A stretch of DNA of 49,346 nt from JAWOFN01 sp046497505 [NCBI: bacterium] (GCA_046497505.1 JAWOFN010000078.1:1-49346), one strand, 5' to 3'; shown: positions 36,194-45,484, counted from the first letter of the stretch. Made by a program: numbers and translations. The notes: generated from the sequence alone by a model not told the origin.

Positions 36194-37717
36194 ATGGAGA
36201 TCAGATTCTCGGACAGCGATCCCCTGGGACTGGAGTGCGAGGCCCTGGTGGTGGGCGCCTTCTCCGGGGAGGGGATGGAGAGAGACCTCGTGCGGCGGCT
36301 GGACGAGGTCCTGGACGGGCTCCTCTCGGAACGTGCCGAGAACGGTTCCTTCAAGGGTGAGGAGGGTTCCTCCCTCCTCCTCCACCGTCCCGCGGGAGTG
36401 GCTGCCCGGCGGCTGCTCCTGGCCGGACTGGGTGAGGAGGAGCATGCCTCCGACGAGTCGGTGCGCCGGCTGGGCGGCATGGCGTCGCGCAGGCTCAAGG
36501 ATGAGGGCTGCTCCGTCGTACACGTCGTGCTCCCCCGCGACCGGACCGCTCCGGGGTCGGTCCGTGCCTGCGTGGAGGGTTTCCTCCTGGGTCCCGGAGG
36601 GCTGGGGGCGTACAAGACCGGGGAGGGATCGGCGAAGGAGGACCCCTACCGCGGCCCCTGCGAGGGACTCGTCCTCGTGCTCCCCGGGGAGGCGGAGGAG
36701 GAGCAGCGGGAGGCCGCCCTCGAAGGGGAGGTCGCCGGGGAGGCGATGATCCTCACCCGGCGCCTGGTGAACACCCCCGGCAACCGCATGACCCCCTTGG
36801 TCCTCGGCCGGGAGGCCCGGGAGGCATGCCGGGAAACCGGGGTGGGGACCGAGATACTGACCGGGGGACAGCTGGAGGAGAGGGGCTTCGGCGCCCTGAT
36901 GGCTGTGAGCCGGGGGAGCTCCCAGCCCCCGTGTTTCATCATCATGCGCTACCTCCCGGAGGATGACGGGGAAGCCGCTCGCCCCCCCCTGGTCCTGGTG
37001 GGCAAGGGCATCACCTTCGATACGGGGGGGATCTCCATCAAGCCGAACCGGGGGATGGAGGAGATGAAGGCGGACATGGCGGGCGGGGCGGCGGTCATCG
37101 GCGCCATGACCGCCATCGGCCGTCTGAAGCCCCCCCGGCCCGTCATCGGGCTGGTCCCGGCCTCGGAGAACATGCCCGGGGGGGCGGCCCTCAAACCGGG
37201 GGATGTGATCGAGAGCTGCTCCGGGAAGACCATCGAGGTGCTGAACACCGACGCCGAGGGGCGTCTGATCCTGGCGGACGCCCTGGCCTACGCCGTCGAG
37301 CAGGACCCGGAGGGCATCGTGGACATCGCCACCCTCACCGGCGCCTGCGTGGTGGCCCTGGGCCGCGTCTACGCGGGGGTGATGGGCAGCCGGCAGGGAT
37401 GGGTCGACCGGGTGCGTGAGACCGCGGCGGAACGGGGCGAGAAGGTTTGGCCCCTTCCCATGGACCGGGAATACGACAGCCTGGTGGAATCGGACATCGC
37501 GGACGTGCGCAACACGGGGAAGGACCAGCCCGGGGCCATCACCGCCGCCAAGCTGCTGGAGATGTTCGTATCCGACCGGCCGTGGGCCCACATGGATATC
37601 GCGGGAATGGCGTGGCGCAAGGAGGGTTCGGCCTGGGTGGGAGAGGGACCCACCGGCTTCGGGGTGCGCACCCTCGTCGGCCTGGCCCTGCGGGAGACAC
37701 TCCTCCCGGAAGGGTGA
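36194..37717 (+). CDS. pepA: Leucyl aminopeptidase (M17)
   Basis: The 507-residue product has a variable N-terminal domain and an M17 catalytic domain with VGKGITFDTGGISIKP (Lys271, Asp276), EMKADMAGGAAV (Asp294), and the family signature NTDAEGRL (351-358, with Asp353, Glu355 and catalytic Arg357). It removes N-terminal residues from peptides in the cytoplasm with two metal ions. A Shine-Dalgarno (GGAGAGGAG) precedes ATG 36194. It is one of only two plus-strand genes in the window and converges on pcnB. Confidence 0.96.
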   Translation: MEIRFSDSDPLGLECEALVVGAFSGEGMERDLVRRLDEVLDGLLSERAENGSFKGEEGSSLLLHRPAGVAARRLLLAGLGEEEHASDESVRRLGGMASRRLKDEGCSVVHVVLPRDRTAPGSVRACVEGFLLGPGGLGAYKTGEGSAKEDPYRGPCEGLVLVLPGEAEEEQREAALEGEVAGEAMILTRRLVNTPGNRMTPLVLGREAREACRETGVGTEILTGGQLEERGFGALMAVSRGSSQPPCFIIMRYLPEDDGEAARPPLVLVGKGITFDTGGISIKPNRGMEEMKADMAGGAAVIGAMTAIGRLKPPRPVIGLVPASENMPGGAALKPGDVIESCSGKTIEVLNTDAEGRLILADALAYAVEQDPEGIVDIATLTGACVVALGRVYAGVMGSRQGWVDRVRETAAERGEKVWPLPMDREYDSLVESDIADVRNTGKDQPGAITAAKLLEMFVSDRPWAHMDIAGMAWRKEGSAWVGEGPTGFGVRTLVGLALRETLLPEG

Positions 37718-37726
37718 TGCCTCCGG

Positions 37727-37743
37727 CCGTCGCCGGCCGACGG
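37727..37743. terminator. Hairpin between convergent pepA and pcnB
   Basis: CCGTCG / CGACGG with a 5-base loop fills the 27-base gap between the two stops. It is symmetrical and could end transcription from both sides; no T-tract is present on either strand. Confidence 0.4.
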
Positions 37744-37744
37744 G

Positions 37745-39988
37745 TCAGAGCCGGCGGTCGGCGGGGCGCTTGGTCCGCCCCCACTTCTGCTCGTCCGGCC
37801 TGCTCTCGTCCTGTTCGATGGCGTCCGGTCGCCCCACGTTCTCCGACCAGTCCTTCGTGGCCTCGGAGACGAACTGCCCGGGCTGGTAGTAGGGGATCTC
37901 CGACTCCTGGGGGCGGGGGATCTCCCCCGACTCCATCCCCTCCTTCATACGGCGCACCACCGCGCTGCCCTCTCCGGCGATGCCCCCCCAGCTCCTTCCT
38001 TCTCTCTTCTGGCGACCGTGCTGCATCTCGTCGGCGGGCGGCATGGCGAGCGTCATCTCTTCTCCGTCCTCGCGCTTCACCTGGATGCCTACCGGTTCCA
38101 CCGGGAGTTCACGCGGTTCGAGTTCCGTAGAGGGGGGCCCGGACTCCCCGGGGGCGGCTTCCTCACCCCGGGATGCGGACTCCTCCTGTGTCGACACGGT
38201 CACGGGCTCCTCCCGTTCCGGCCTGCGGCCGTACTTCTCCTCCGGCCCCTTCCCTGCGGCCGGCGCGGGGGCGGGTTCCCTCTCTTCTTCGCGCTCCCGG
38301 CGCTCTTCCTGCTCCTTCTGCGCCTCGCGCTTCCGCTGTTCCTCGCGCTTCCTCTGCGCCTCGCGCTTCTGCTGCTCCTCGCGCTTCCTTTGCGCCTCGC
38401 GCTTCTGCTGCTCCTCGCGCTTCTTTTGCGCCTCGCGCTTCTGCTGCGCCTCGCGCTTCCGCTGCTCCTCGCGCTTCCGCTGCTCTTCGCGCTTCCGCTG
38501 TTCCTCGCGCTTCCGCTGTTCCTCGCGCTTCCTCCTCTCCTCCTCTTCCCTGCGCTGGTCACGCTCCTTGCCCTCGTCGCGCCCCTTCCGCTGGTCGCGG
38601 CTCTTCTGCCTCTCACGGCCCTTGCGGTCGTCCCGCCTGTCCCGGCTCCTGCCGCCCCGCCGGCGTCCGCGCTTCTCGTCCGGGTCGGTGATCCGGCCTT
38701 CCTGTTCCGCCTGCCGCTTCAGGTCGTGCCATTCCGCCAGCACGTCCCGGTGCTCCTTCCTGGCCTCCACCTCCAGTTCCAGGAGGGCGAGGGCGTTCAG
38801 GAAGTACTGCTTGTCCACCATGGAGCGCAGACCGCGGTGCTTGGAGGGCTTCCTCCGCATCTTCCGGGCTGCCAGCATGGCCTGCCGCAGCTGGTGCTCC
38901 CGTCGGTTCGGGATCTGGTAGAGGGTCGTGGCCTCCTCCAGCACCGTGCGCACGTGGCCCAGGTATTCCCCCTTGGAGAGCCGTCCCCCCTTCTTCTCCT
39001 CCGCCGCGGCCACCCGCTGGCGGATGATGGGATAGAAGAGGACCGAGTAGAGGGCGACGTCCCGCATCGACTTGTTCAGCAGGACCCATTCGTCCACCAC
39101 GGAGAGCTCGCTGTAGAAGCGCTCCGCCTGGCCGTCGGCCAGTGCCGAGGCCAGCCAGGGATGGAGGGTCTCCAGGAGGCCCGATTCGTGCATCAGGCGG
39201 AAGGCCTTCTCCGCGGCCCCGCTCTTCAGCAGATGGAGCAGCTCGTCGGTCATCCGCATCTCGGAGGCCTTCTTCAGGTCCTTCTTATGCCTCCTGAGGG
39301 CCTTCCACGTCTCGGCGTGGATCTCGAAGTCGAGCCGGGCCGCGTACTCCACCGCCCGTACCATCCGGACCGGGTCCTCGCGGAACCGGATGTCCGGCTC
39401 CCCGATGGTCCGGATGACCTCGTCCTTCAGGTCGGCGAGTCCTCCCACGTAGTCGATGACCGAGAAGTCCGCGATGTTGTAGAAGAGACCGTTCACCGTG
39501 AAGTCCCGGCGGAACGCGTCCTGCTGCGGCGTCCCCCAGGTGTTGTCTTCACGGATCATGAGGTCCTCATCTCCCCCCCCCTCTCCGTCCGGACGCTGAG
39601 GCGTCCTGCGGAAGGTGGAGACCTCTACGACTTTGCCCCCCTTGAAGACGATGTGGGCCAGGCGGAACCGGCGCCCGATGAGGCGGCTGTTCCGGAAGAG
39701 CTTCTTGATCTGGTCGGGACGGGCGTCGGTCGCGACGTCATAGTCCTTCGGCTTGCGCTCCAGGAGCAGGTCCCGGACGGCGCCGCCCACCAGGTAAGCT
39801 TTGTGACCCGAGTTGTGCAGGCGGTAGAGGACCTTGAGGACCTCCTCGTCCATGTTCTTCCGGGAGATGTTGTGCTCGGCCCGGGGAACCACGAGGGGCT
39901 TCGACGGGCGGGGCTGCACGCCCCGGCCGAAGATCCGCCTGAGTATGTCTTTGGGAGACCACGAGTTAGAAGCGTTGGTATCTGCCAT
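37745..39988 (-). CDS. pcnB: Poly(A) polymerase with long repetitive charged C-terminal tail
   Basis: The 747-residue product has the nucleotidyltransferase core: YLVGGAVRDLLLERKPKDYDVATDA (in two parts; GGAVRD 68-73, catalytic DYD 82-84), RRDFTVNGLFYNI and RFREDPVRMVRAVEYAARLDF. The motif LIGRRFRLAHIVF favours poly(A) polymerase over CCA-adding enzyme. From about residue 430 an Arg/Lys/Glu tail begins; residues 487-557 are 12 copies of a six-residue KRExQx unit. The last 190 residues are acidic and Pro-rich, ending EQKWGRTKRPADRRL. Enterobacterial PcnB is about 465 residues, so this is much larger. It would polyadenylate RNA for decay; the tail may bind RNA or a partner (inference). Confidence 0.88.
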   Translation of the reverse strand: MADTNASNSWSPKDILRRIFGRGVQPRPSKPLVVPRAEHNISRKNMDEEVLKVLYRLHNSGHKAYLVGGAVRDLLLERKPKDYDVATDARPDQIKKLFRNSRLIGRRFRLAHIVFKGGKVVEVSTFRRTPQRPDGEGGGDEDLMIREDNTWGTPQQDAFRRDFTVNGLFYNIADFSVIDYVGGLADLKDEVIRTIGEPDIRFREDPVRMVRAVEYAARLDFEIHAETWKALRRHKKDLKKASEMRMTDELLHLLKSGAAEKAFRLMHESGLLETLHPWLASALADGQAERFYSELSVVDEWVLLNKSMRDVALYSVLFYPIIRQRVAAAEEKKGGRLSKGEYLGHVRTVLEEATTLYQIPNRREHQLRQAMLAARKMRRKPSKHRGLRSMVDKQYFLNALALLELEVEARKEHRDVLAEWHDLKRQAEQEGRITDPDEKRGRRRGGRSRDRRDDRKGRERQKSRDQRKGRDEGKERDQRREEEERRKREEQRKREEQRKREEQRKREEQRKREAQQKREAQKKREEQQKREAQRKREEQQKREAQRKREEQRKREAQKEQEERREREEEREPAPAPAAGKGPEEKYGRRPEREEPVTVSTQEESASRGEEAAPGESGPPSTELEPRELPVEPVGIQVKREDGEEMTLAMPPADEMQHGRQKREGRSWGGIAGEGSAVVRRMKEGMESGEIPRPQESEIPYYQPGQFVSEATKDWSENVGRPDAIEQDESRPDEQKWGRTKRPADRRL
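38318..38530 (-). repeat. 18-bp tandem repeat in the pcnB tail
   Basis: Twelve in-phase 18-base units (213 bases, lacking only the last codon of the twelfth) encode KREEQR-like hexapeptides. Units differ by single synonymous or E/A and R/Q/K swaps. The composition predicts a single charged alpha-helix. The unit number may vary among strains. Confidence 0.9.
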
Positions 39989-39996
39989 AGCCCTAC

Positions 39997-40024
39997 AAGA
40001 TATGGATGAGGAGGCCCGCGTCAA
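39997..40024 (-). promoter_or_regulatory. Promoter of pcnB
   Basis: TTGACG (40024-40019) and TATCTT (40002-39997) on the minus strand are 16 bases apart. Only 8 bases separate the -10 box from the ATG, so the transcript would start at or very near the ATG. Confidence 0.55.
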
Positions 40025-40184
40025 AAGAACAGTGGTGACCGTCCGGGATCGGCCCCGGGGGCCCGGGGGCCGTCAGGTCCCGGCCCTGCTGGCTCCGCGT
40101 CCCATCCCGAACCGTTCCGACCGTCCCTTCCGAGCCTCCGTACGACGCCCGCCAGGGCCGCCGGGGACCCGGAGAGAGGCCGCG

Positions 40185-43115
40185 CTAGAAGACCTGTCCG
40201 ATGGCGAACTGCAGCCTGCCCTGCCCCCAGGCGCCCTGGAAATCGGTGGGCCACGCGTAGTCCAGGAAGAGGGTGAAGTAGCCGAGGTTGGCCCGTACAC
40301 CCGCCCCCGCCGCCCCCACGATCCCGTTGCGGATCAGCGCGTTGGAGGCCTGGTCCGGTTCGAGCCATCGTGCCTCGGAACCCTCCTCCCACACCGCACC
40401 GGCGTCGGCGAAGGCGGCCACGTTCAGGAAATCCCAGTTGATCGACGCCCAGGGGAGCATCGGATAGCGCATCTCCAGGTTGGCCCAGGCGGCGTTGGTA
40501 CCGTACATCTGCCCGTAGTCGGTACCGTGGACCGTGGTGGGACCGCCTACCCGGAAGGCCCTCCCGACCTGGTCGGACTCGTCCCGGAAGGTCCCGCCGA
40601 AGGCCCGGAAGGCCAACGCTCCCCGCTCGTTCACGTTGAAGTACTTGCGGTAATCCAGCATCAGCGTGGTACCGCTGAACTCGCCGAAGGCCTGGTCCAC
40701 CGATGCCCGCCACCGCTGTCCCCCCACCGGACCGGAGATGTAGTAGAGGGCGGAATCGTAGACGTGGGCGGTGCTCACGCTGCCGTAGCTGTAGGAGCCG
40801 TAGTCCTGGAGTTCCCGCTCCCCCTGGAAGCTCCCGAAGAAGCTCTGGGCCTGTATCGACTCGGAGATATGGGCCCATCCCACGCTCCCCTCCACCCGGC
40901 TGAACCGGCTGAAGGGGTAGTAGCCGTCCAGGCTGATGCCCCGGTAGAGACGGCTGTAGTACTGGGTCCCCGAGAAGCTGTATCCCAGACCGATGTCGTA
41001 GCGCTGCTGGTAGAGGCTCAGACCCCACTGGAGCCGGCGGGATCGGTTCACGTACATGCCGGTGATGTTCGAGCGGTCGAGGCTCCCGAGCAGTCCGAGA
41101 TAGAGGGTGAGGCTGTGGTTCCCGGTCATGTCCGAGAACCCGACGACCACGTCGCCCAGGATACCCACGTTGGTGGCGAAGCCCCCGCCGCCGAAGACGT
41201 AGTCGGCGGTGATCCTCGGGCTGTAGTCGCGGTAGGCGAAGGTGTCCTCGCTGCCCAGGCGGTAGCCGGCCCAGATCGGGGTATGCGGTTCCGCCATGCC
41301 CTCGTCGGCGGCCAGCGTGGCGTACGCCTTCTCGGTGGGGTCGGGCATGGTGTAGATGTCCCAGCCCTGGTCGCGAAAGGAGGAGAAGGCCATCGTGCCC
41401 GTCTCCCCGGCCCAGGAGATGGCGGGGCTGGTGGTGGTGATGCCCGAGACACCCGTCACCAGGTTGGTGACCTGTCGTATGATCCCGCTGTCCATGTCGT
41501 AGACGAAGACCTGCCGAACGCCGGCCCTGTCGCTCAGGAACGCGATGCGTTCCCCGTCCGGGCTCCAGACCGGGTTGAGGTCGTGGTACGAGCCTCCGGT
41601 GAGGAGCCGCCGGGAACCGGTCTCCGCGTCGATGAGGGCGAGACGATAGCCCCGGAAGTCCAGGTCCATGACACGGGTGGGCTGGCCGGCATCGGTGGCC
41701 ACGGCCAGGGTCTTCCCGTCATGGGACCAGGCGGGATGCAGGTAGGTATAGACATCGTCGGTCAGGCGTCGAAGATCCCCGGTGGCCGCGTCGGCCACGT
41801 AGAGGTCCCGGCTCCCCCCCCTCATGCCGGTGAAGGCCACCTTCGACCCGTCGGGACTGATGGCGGCGCTGATGACGGACATCTCCTTCCAGCGCAGCCT
41901 CTTCACCGACTTGCCGCTCTCGGCGTCCCGAAGGTGGATCACGTCGTTGGGCCCCGCACTGGCCACGAAGGCCAGGGTGCTGCCGTCCGCGGTCCACGAC
42001 ATGGTGGACTCGAAGAAATCGATCATCTCCAGCGATCCGGAGGCCCCCCCTTTCGCGATCGCCTGGCGGATCTCTCCGGTCTCCGCGTTCGCGATGTAGA
42101 CCCCGTCCCGCAGGTTCCGGTTCGCCACGAAGGCGATCCGGTCCCCTCCGGGACTGATGGAGGGGGTGAGGTTGAGGTTGTAGATCTGCCCCTCGTGCCT
42201 GATGAGCGCCTCGCCCACCGTGGAGACCTCCTCCTGGGAGGCGATCTCATCCGCGTACCGTTCCTTCAGCCAGACCTCCCACTCCTCACTCACCTCCTTC
42301 GGGCTCATCTTGTAGACCTCGGCCAGGGCCCCCATCCAGTCCCGGCGGAGGATGGTCTGCTTGAAGAAGCGGCGAACGCTCTCGTGACCGTATCGCTGGG
42401 CCAGGAAGTAGTAGAACCCGTTCCCCACCTGGTAGACCCGCTGGTCCCGGGTGTTCTCGAGCTGACGCAGCGTCATGATCTCGTCCCGGACCACCATGTC
42501 CTTGAGCCACATCTCGGCTGTGGGGTTCATGCCCTGGGAGATGTACTCGGACATCCCCTCCATCATCCAGAGGGGGGGCGACCACTGCAGGGGGCTCAGG
42601 CTCTCTCCCGCCCCGAGCAGCTTGTACTGGAAGGCGTGTACGAGCTCGTGGGTGAACACGTGGGTGAACTCGGCCATGCTGGGCATCATGGGGAGGATGA
42701 CCCGCTGCTTCAGCGACTCGGTCACCCCCTGGGTGCCCTCCCGCGGGGCGCTCACCGCGTTGGTCTGCTGGAAATCCTTGTGGTCGGCGTAGAGGAGGAC
42801 CGGGATGGGGTCCTTGAAATCCACCTGGAGCGCCTGGCTGACGTAGGCGTAGGAACGTTCGGCGATGAGGGCCGCGTCCCGGACCGCCTCCTCCGTGCCC
42901 TCGTAGTAGTAGAAGGCGAAGTGGGGACTCTCGAGGACCTTCCAGTCGAAGTGGTCCCACTGCACCTGGTTCTTCCCGAACTGGGCCTCCGCCCTGCCGG
43001 GGAAGAGGGAGATGGCGAGGAGGAGGGTCGCGAGGAGACCCGCGACCCGCATCGCCGCCGCCCCCTGTCCTCGGCGACGGGTGCTGCGCGCACAGCGTTC
43101 GGTCCGGTTGTTCAT
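40185..43115 (-). CDS. Gluzincin protease / beta-propeller / Omp85-like barrel protein
   Basis: The 976-residue product has a signal peptide (hydrophobic core 23-40, AEAQ). A peptidase-MA-like domain follows with HELVH (156-160) and a third-ligand Glu in WMMEGMSEY (Glu186). Residues of about 310-600 hold six PD40/TolB-like blades (SPGGDRIAFVAN, SPDGSKVAFTG, SHDGKTLAVATD, SPDGERIAFLSDR and others). The C-terminal part (about 620-976) has alternating beta-strands and ends FAIGQVF, like a surface-antigen/BamA barrel. The start is ATG 43115 with Shine-Dalgarno GGGAG; ATG 43052 would also open the signal peptide. The protein probably sits in the outer membrane with its protease on one face; function unknown. 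Confidence 0.8.
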   Translation of the reverse strand: MNNRTERCARSTRRRGQGAAAMRVAGLLATLLLAISLFPGRAEAQFGKNQVQWDHFDWKVLESPHFAFYYYEGTEEAVRDAALIAERSYAYVSQALQVDFKDPIPVLLYADHKDFQQTNAVSAPREGTQGVTESLKQRVILPMMPSMAEFTHVFTHELVHAFQYKLLGAGESLSPLQWSPPLWMMEGMSEYISQGMNPTAEMWLKDMVVRDEIMTLRQLENTRDQRVYQVGNGFYYFLAQRYGHESVRRFFKQTILRRDWMGALAEVYKMSPKEVSEEWEVWLKERYADEIASQEEVSTVGEALIRHEGQIYNLNLTPSISPGGDRIAFVANRNLRDGVYIANAETGEIRQAIAKGGASGSLEMIDFFESTMSWTADGSTLAFVASAGPNDVIHLRDAESGKSVKRLRWKEMSVISAAISPDGSKVAFTGMRGGSRDLYVADAATGDLRRLTDDVYTYLHPAWSHDGKTLAVATDAGQPTRVMDLDFRGYRLALIDAETGSRRLLTGGSYHDLNPVWSPDGERIAFLSDRAGVRQVFVYDMDSGIIRQVTNLVTGVSGITTTSPAISWAGETGTMAFSSFRDQGWDIYTMPDPTEKAYATLAADEGMAEPHTPIWAGYRLGSEDTFAYRDYSPRITADYVFGGGGFATNVGILGDVVVGFSDMTGNHSLTLYLGLLGSLDRSNITGMYVNRSRRLQWGLSLYQQRYDIGLGYSFSGTQYYSRLYRGISLDGYYPFSRFSRVEGSVGWAHISESIQAQSFFGSFQGERELQDYGSYSYGSVSTAHVYDSALYYISGPVGGQRWRASVDQAFGEFSGTTLMLDYRKYFNVNERGALAFRAFGGTFRDESDQVGRAFRVGGPTTVHGTDYGQMYGTNAAWANLEMRYPMLPWASINWDFLNVAAFADAGAVWEEGSEARWLEPDQASNALIRNGIVGAAGAGVRANLGYFTLFLDYAWPTDFQGAWGQGRLQFAIGQVF

Positions 43116-43264
43116 CGATCCACACTCCCTGTGTTCCCGGTCGGTGACTCGAGACGCTCCAGCACTTGGACGTCCGCCGGACGCTCCGAGTTCACAGCCG
43201 GGCTGATCCGGCTCGTTCCCCTCCGGGTCCGCACCCCGATCCCCCTCCTCCTCCTGCCCGCGGC

Positions 43265-44206
43265 TCAGACCCGCGGGTCCCGGATGGTCCCCTCGAAGGC
43301 GGGGACCGCCTTCCCTCCCACCCAGACCTCCGTGACGCTCTGCCCCACCATCTGGAGTTCCACCTCCACCCTGCCGGGCCGGCCCATCTCCTCCCCCTGG
43401 GTCACACCGAACCGTGCCTTGCCGCCCCCGGCACTCCCCTCCATCTCTGGAAGATAGTTGATGTAGGCGAGGTAGCCACCCAGCGAACCTGCTGCGGTCC
43501 CGGTGACCGGGTCCTCGTCCACCCCCACGGCGGGGGCGAAGGTCCTCACGTGCACATGGGCGTCCCCTCCCGCCTCCAGGGTCAGTATCTGGACCGTCGT
43601 GACGTCCAGTTCCCTGCTCAGCTGCCTCAGCGCCCGGAAATCGGGGGAGGCCGCCTCCACCGCCGACCGGTCCGGGAGCGCCACGTGGAGACACTTCAGA
43701 CCCGTACTCACCCGGGCCGGGGGCCCTACGGCCTCATCCCCCTCCTCCAGCAGGGCCAGGGGCACACCCAGGGGACCGGCCAGGGTCTCCAGCTCGCCTC
43801 GGTAGGGATCCTGGAGGGGGGGCTGCTGCCCCATCAGGATCCGCTGGAGACCCTCGTCCCGGATGGCCAGGCGGAGGGGGAGCAATCCGGAGTTCGTCTC
43901 CTGCTGGACCACCACTTCCCCCTCCATGGTGGGGATCCGTCCCTCCCAGACCAGGGCGTGGAAGGTCGCCACCGTGGCATGCCCGCACAGGGGCACCTCG
44001 TCGGTGGGGGTGAAGAAACGGACCCGGTAGGGGTCCCCTTCACCGCCTCCGCACACGAAGGCGGTCTCCGAAGCGTTCACCTCCCGGGCGATGGCCTGCA
44101 TCTGCCCGCTCTCCAGGTCCCCGGCATCCAGCACCACACCGGCCGGGTTCCCGGTGAAGGGGCGATCGGTGAAGGCGTCGATGAGCATGAGTCGTCGTGA
44201 GGCCAT
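43265..44206 (-). CDS. PhzF-family isomerase/epimerase-like protein
   Basis: The 313-residue product has the PhzF opening IDAFTDRPFTGNPAGVVLDA, with catalytic-type Glu47 in NASETAFV, CGHATVATFHAL (75-78 GHAT) and EDPVTGTAAG in the second half of the two-fold structure. PhzF-family enzymes are isomerases or thiol-independent racemase-like proteins; the substrate of this member is unknown and phenazine genes are absent. ATG 44206 follows a good GAAGGAGAG Shine-Dalgarno. It diverges from rpsT. Confidence 0.88.
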   Translation of the reverse strand: MASRRLMLIDAFTDRPFTGNPAGVVLDAGDLESGQMQAIAREVNASETAFVCGGGEGDPYRVRFFTPTDEVPLCGHATVATFHALVWEGRIPTMEGEVVVQQETNSGLLPLRLAIRDEGLQRILMGQQPPLQDPYRGELETLAGPLGVPLALLEEGDEAVGPPARVSTGLKCLHVALPDRSAVEAASPDFRALRQLSRELDVTTVQILTLEAGGDAHVHVRTFAPAVGVDEDPVTGTAAGSLGGYLAYINYLPEMEGSAGGGKARFGVTQGEEMGRPGRVEVELQMVGQSVTEVWVGGKAVPAFEGTIRDPRV

Positions 44207-44287
44207 CCTCTCTCCTTCTTCCCGGCAGGCCGTCCCCGGCCCGCCCGAGTTGTGCGCGCATACTGACCCTCAGGGGACGGTAGGAGC

Positions 44288-44315
44288 TTGACAGCGGGAC
44301 GGGAAGCTCCATCTT
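44288..44315 (+). promoter_or_regulatory. Promoter of rpsT
   Basis: TTGACA (44288-44293) and CATCTT (44310-44315) on the plus strand are 16 bases apart, leaving a leader of about 48 bases before the rpsT start. Confidence 0.5.
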
Positions 44316-44369
44316 TCAGAGTCTGTATGGAGATTCCCACGAGCAGTCTGCCCATCAGGAGGACCTGCA

Positions 44370-44624
44370 GTGCCGACACACAAGTCCGCTGAGAAGCGCC
44401 TTCGACAGAACGAGAAGAGGCGCCAGCACAACAAGGCCCGCCGCTCCAGGGTGCGGACCCTCATGAAGCAGATCCGCAGCGACCCCGGAGCCAAGGAGGC
44501 CCCGGAACTCCTCAAGGAGGTCTCCTCCCTGCTGGACCGGTATGCCGCCCGGGAACTCCACCACCAGAACAAGGCGGACCGGATCAAGTCCCGTCTCACC
44601 CGGCTCGTGCAGGAGCACCGGTAG
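44370..44624 (+). CDS. rpsT: Ribosomal protein S20
   Basis: The 84-residue, very basic product has PTHKSAEKRLRQNEKRRQHN, then helices rich in Arg and Lys to the end (RLVQEHR), as in S20, which binds 16S rRNA early in 30S assembly. The start is GTG 44370 behind an ideal AGGAGG (44357-44362, 7-base spacing). In E. coli rpsT also uses a non-ATG start and is autoregulated; similar control is possible here. Confidence 0.96.
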   Translation: MPTHKSAEKRLRQNEKRRQHNKARRSRVRTLMKQIRSDPGAKEAPELLKEVSSLLDRYAARELHHQNKADRIKSRLTRLVQEHR

Positions 44625-44688
44625 AGAGACACAGAGGACCCTCCCGCCGCGTACCCGGGCGGACGGGCGCGGAACGTCTCCCTCGCCC

Positions 44689-45477
44689 TCAGACCCGGTA
44701 GCGCTCCAGCTCCTCCCCCACCAGGATCCGCCCCAGGTAGACCTTCCCCGCCTCCTCCATGAGGGCCGGGGGATCCTGGATCGTCTCCTCCAGGAAGTGG
44801 ACCAGCAGCAGGGTGCCTGCCCGGGCACGCTCGGCCGCCCTCCCCGCATCCTCGGCGGTACTGTGCCCCTCGTGCATCTCCGAGCGGGCCGACTCCCGGC
44901 AGGTGGCCTCGTGGACCAGGAGGTCGACCCCCTGCGCCAGCCGGTCCACTCCCTCACAGGGTTCGGTATCGGAGGTGTAGGCCATGCTCGCCTCCCCGCA
45001 CTGGGCCCGCACCCCGATGCAGGGCCGGGAATGGGCCACCGCCTCGGTCCAGAGGCGCAGGTCCCCCTCCCGCCATACCGGCGTGCCCCCCCGGATCGAA
45101 TCCTCCGGCACCGTCACCCATCGCAGGGGCACCTCGGGCCGCTCCGCCAGGTCGAAGGTCTCCAGCAGGGCCCGGGCGGTCTTCAGCACGGAGGACAGAC
45201 CCAGGATGGGGAGGGGTTCCCCGCGGGGCTTCGGGACCAGACAGTGTATCAGGCTGGGCAGCCCGTAGAGGTGGTCGGGGTGCGTGTGGGTGAGGAGGAT
45301 ACCCCTGAGCCGGGAAGGATCCAGGCCCGCCCGGCGCATCCTCCGCTCGGGGCTCGCCCCGGCGTCGATGAGCCAGAGGCCGTCCTCCCACTCCAGGACC
45401 AGGGAGGTGTTCTCCCGGTCCGCGGGCGGGAAAGCGGCCCCCGTTCCCAGCAGGATGACATCCAGGGCCCGGGCCAC
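44689..45477 (-). CDS. RNase Z-like metallo-beta-lactamase fold hydrolase
   Basis: The 262-residue product has LGTGAAFPPADRENTS at its start, the zinc motif THTHPDHLYGLP (His64, His66, Asp68, His69), then YTSDTEPCEGVDRLAQG and LVHEATC, and LLLVHF with a final His. This is the RNase Z/ElaC group, which trims the 3' end of tRNA precursors. It is slightly shorter than standard RNase Z, so a related phosphodiesterase is possible. Start GTG 45477 lies 7 bases after the guaB3 stop; an in-frame ATG at 45513 would overlap guaB3. Confidence 0.8.
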   Translation of the reverse strand: MARALDVILLGTGAAFPPADRENTSLVLEWEDGLWLIDAGASPERRMRRAGLDPSRLRGILLTHTHPDHLYGLPSLIHCLVPKPRGEPLPILGLSSVLKTARALLETFDLAERPEVPLRWVTVPEDSIRGGTPVWREGDLRLWTEAVAHSRPCIGVRAQCGEASMAYTSDTEPCEGVDRLAQGVDLLVHEATCRESARSEMHEGHSTAEDAGRAAERARAGTLLLVHFLEETIQDPPALMEEAGKVYLGRILVGEELERYRV

Positions 45478-45484
45478 GGGACGC

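Noticed and set aside
38318-38530. Tandem repeat that could be mistaken for a CRISPR array or a VNTR
   Set aside because: Units are directly adjacent with no unique spacers and are in phase inside pcnB, so it is a coding repeat.
39834-43457. Long plus-strand open frame opposite the protease-propeller-barrel gene
   Set aside because: Same reason; the minus strand carries HELVH, propeller and barrel motifs and a signal peptide.
44641-44664. GC-rich inverted repeat after rpsT
   Set aside because: Only a 5-base stem with a 9-base loop and no T-tract; too weak to call a terminator.
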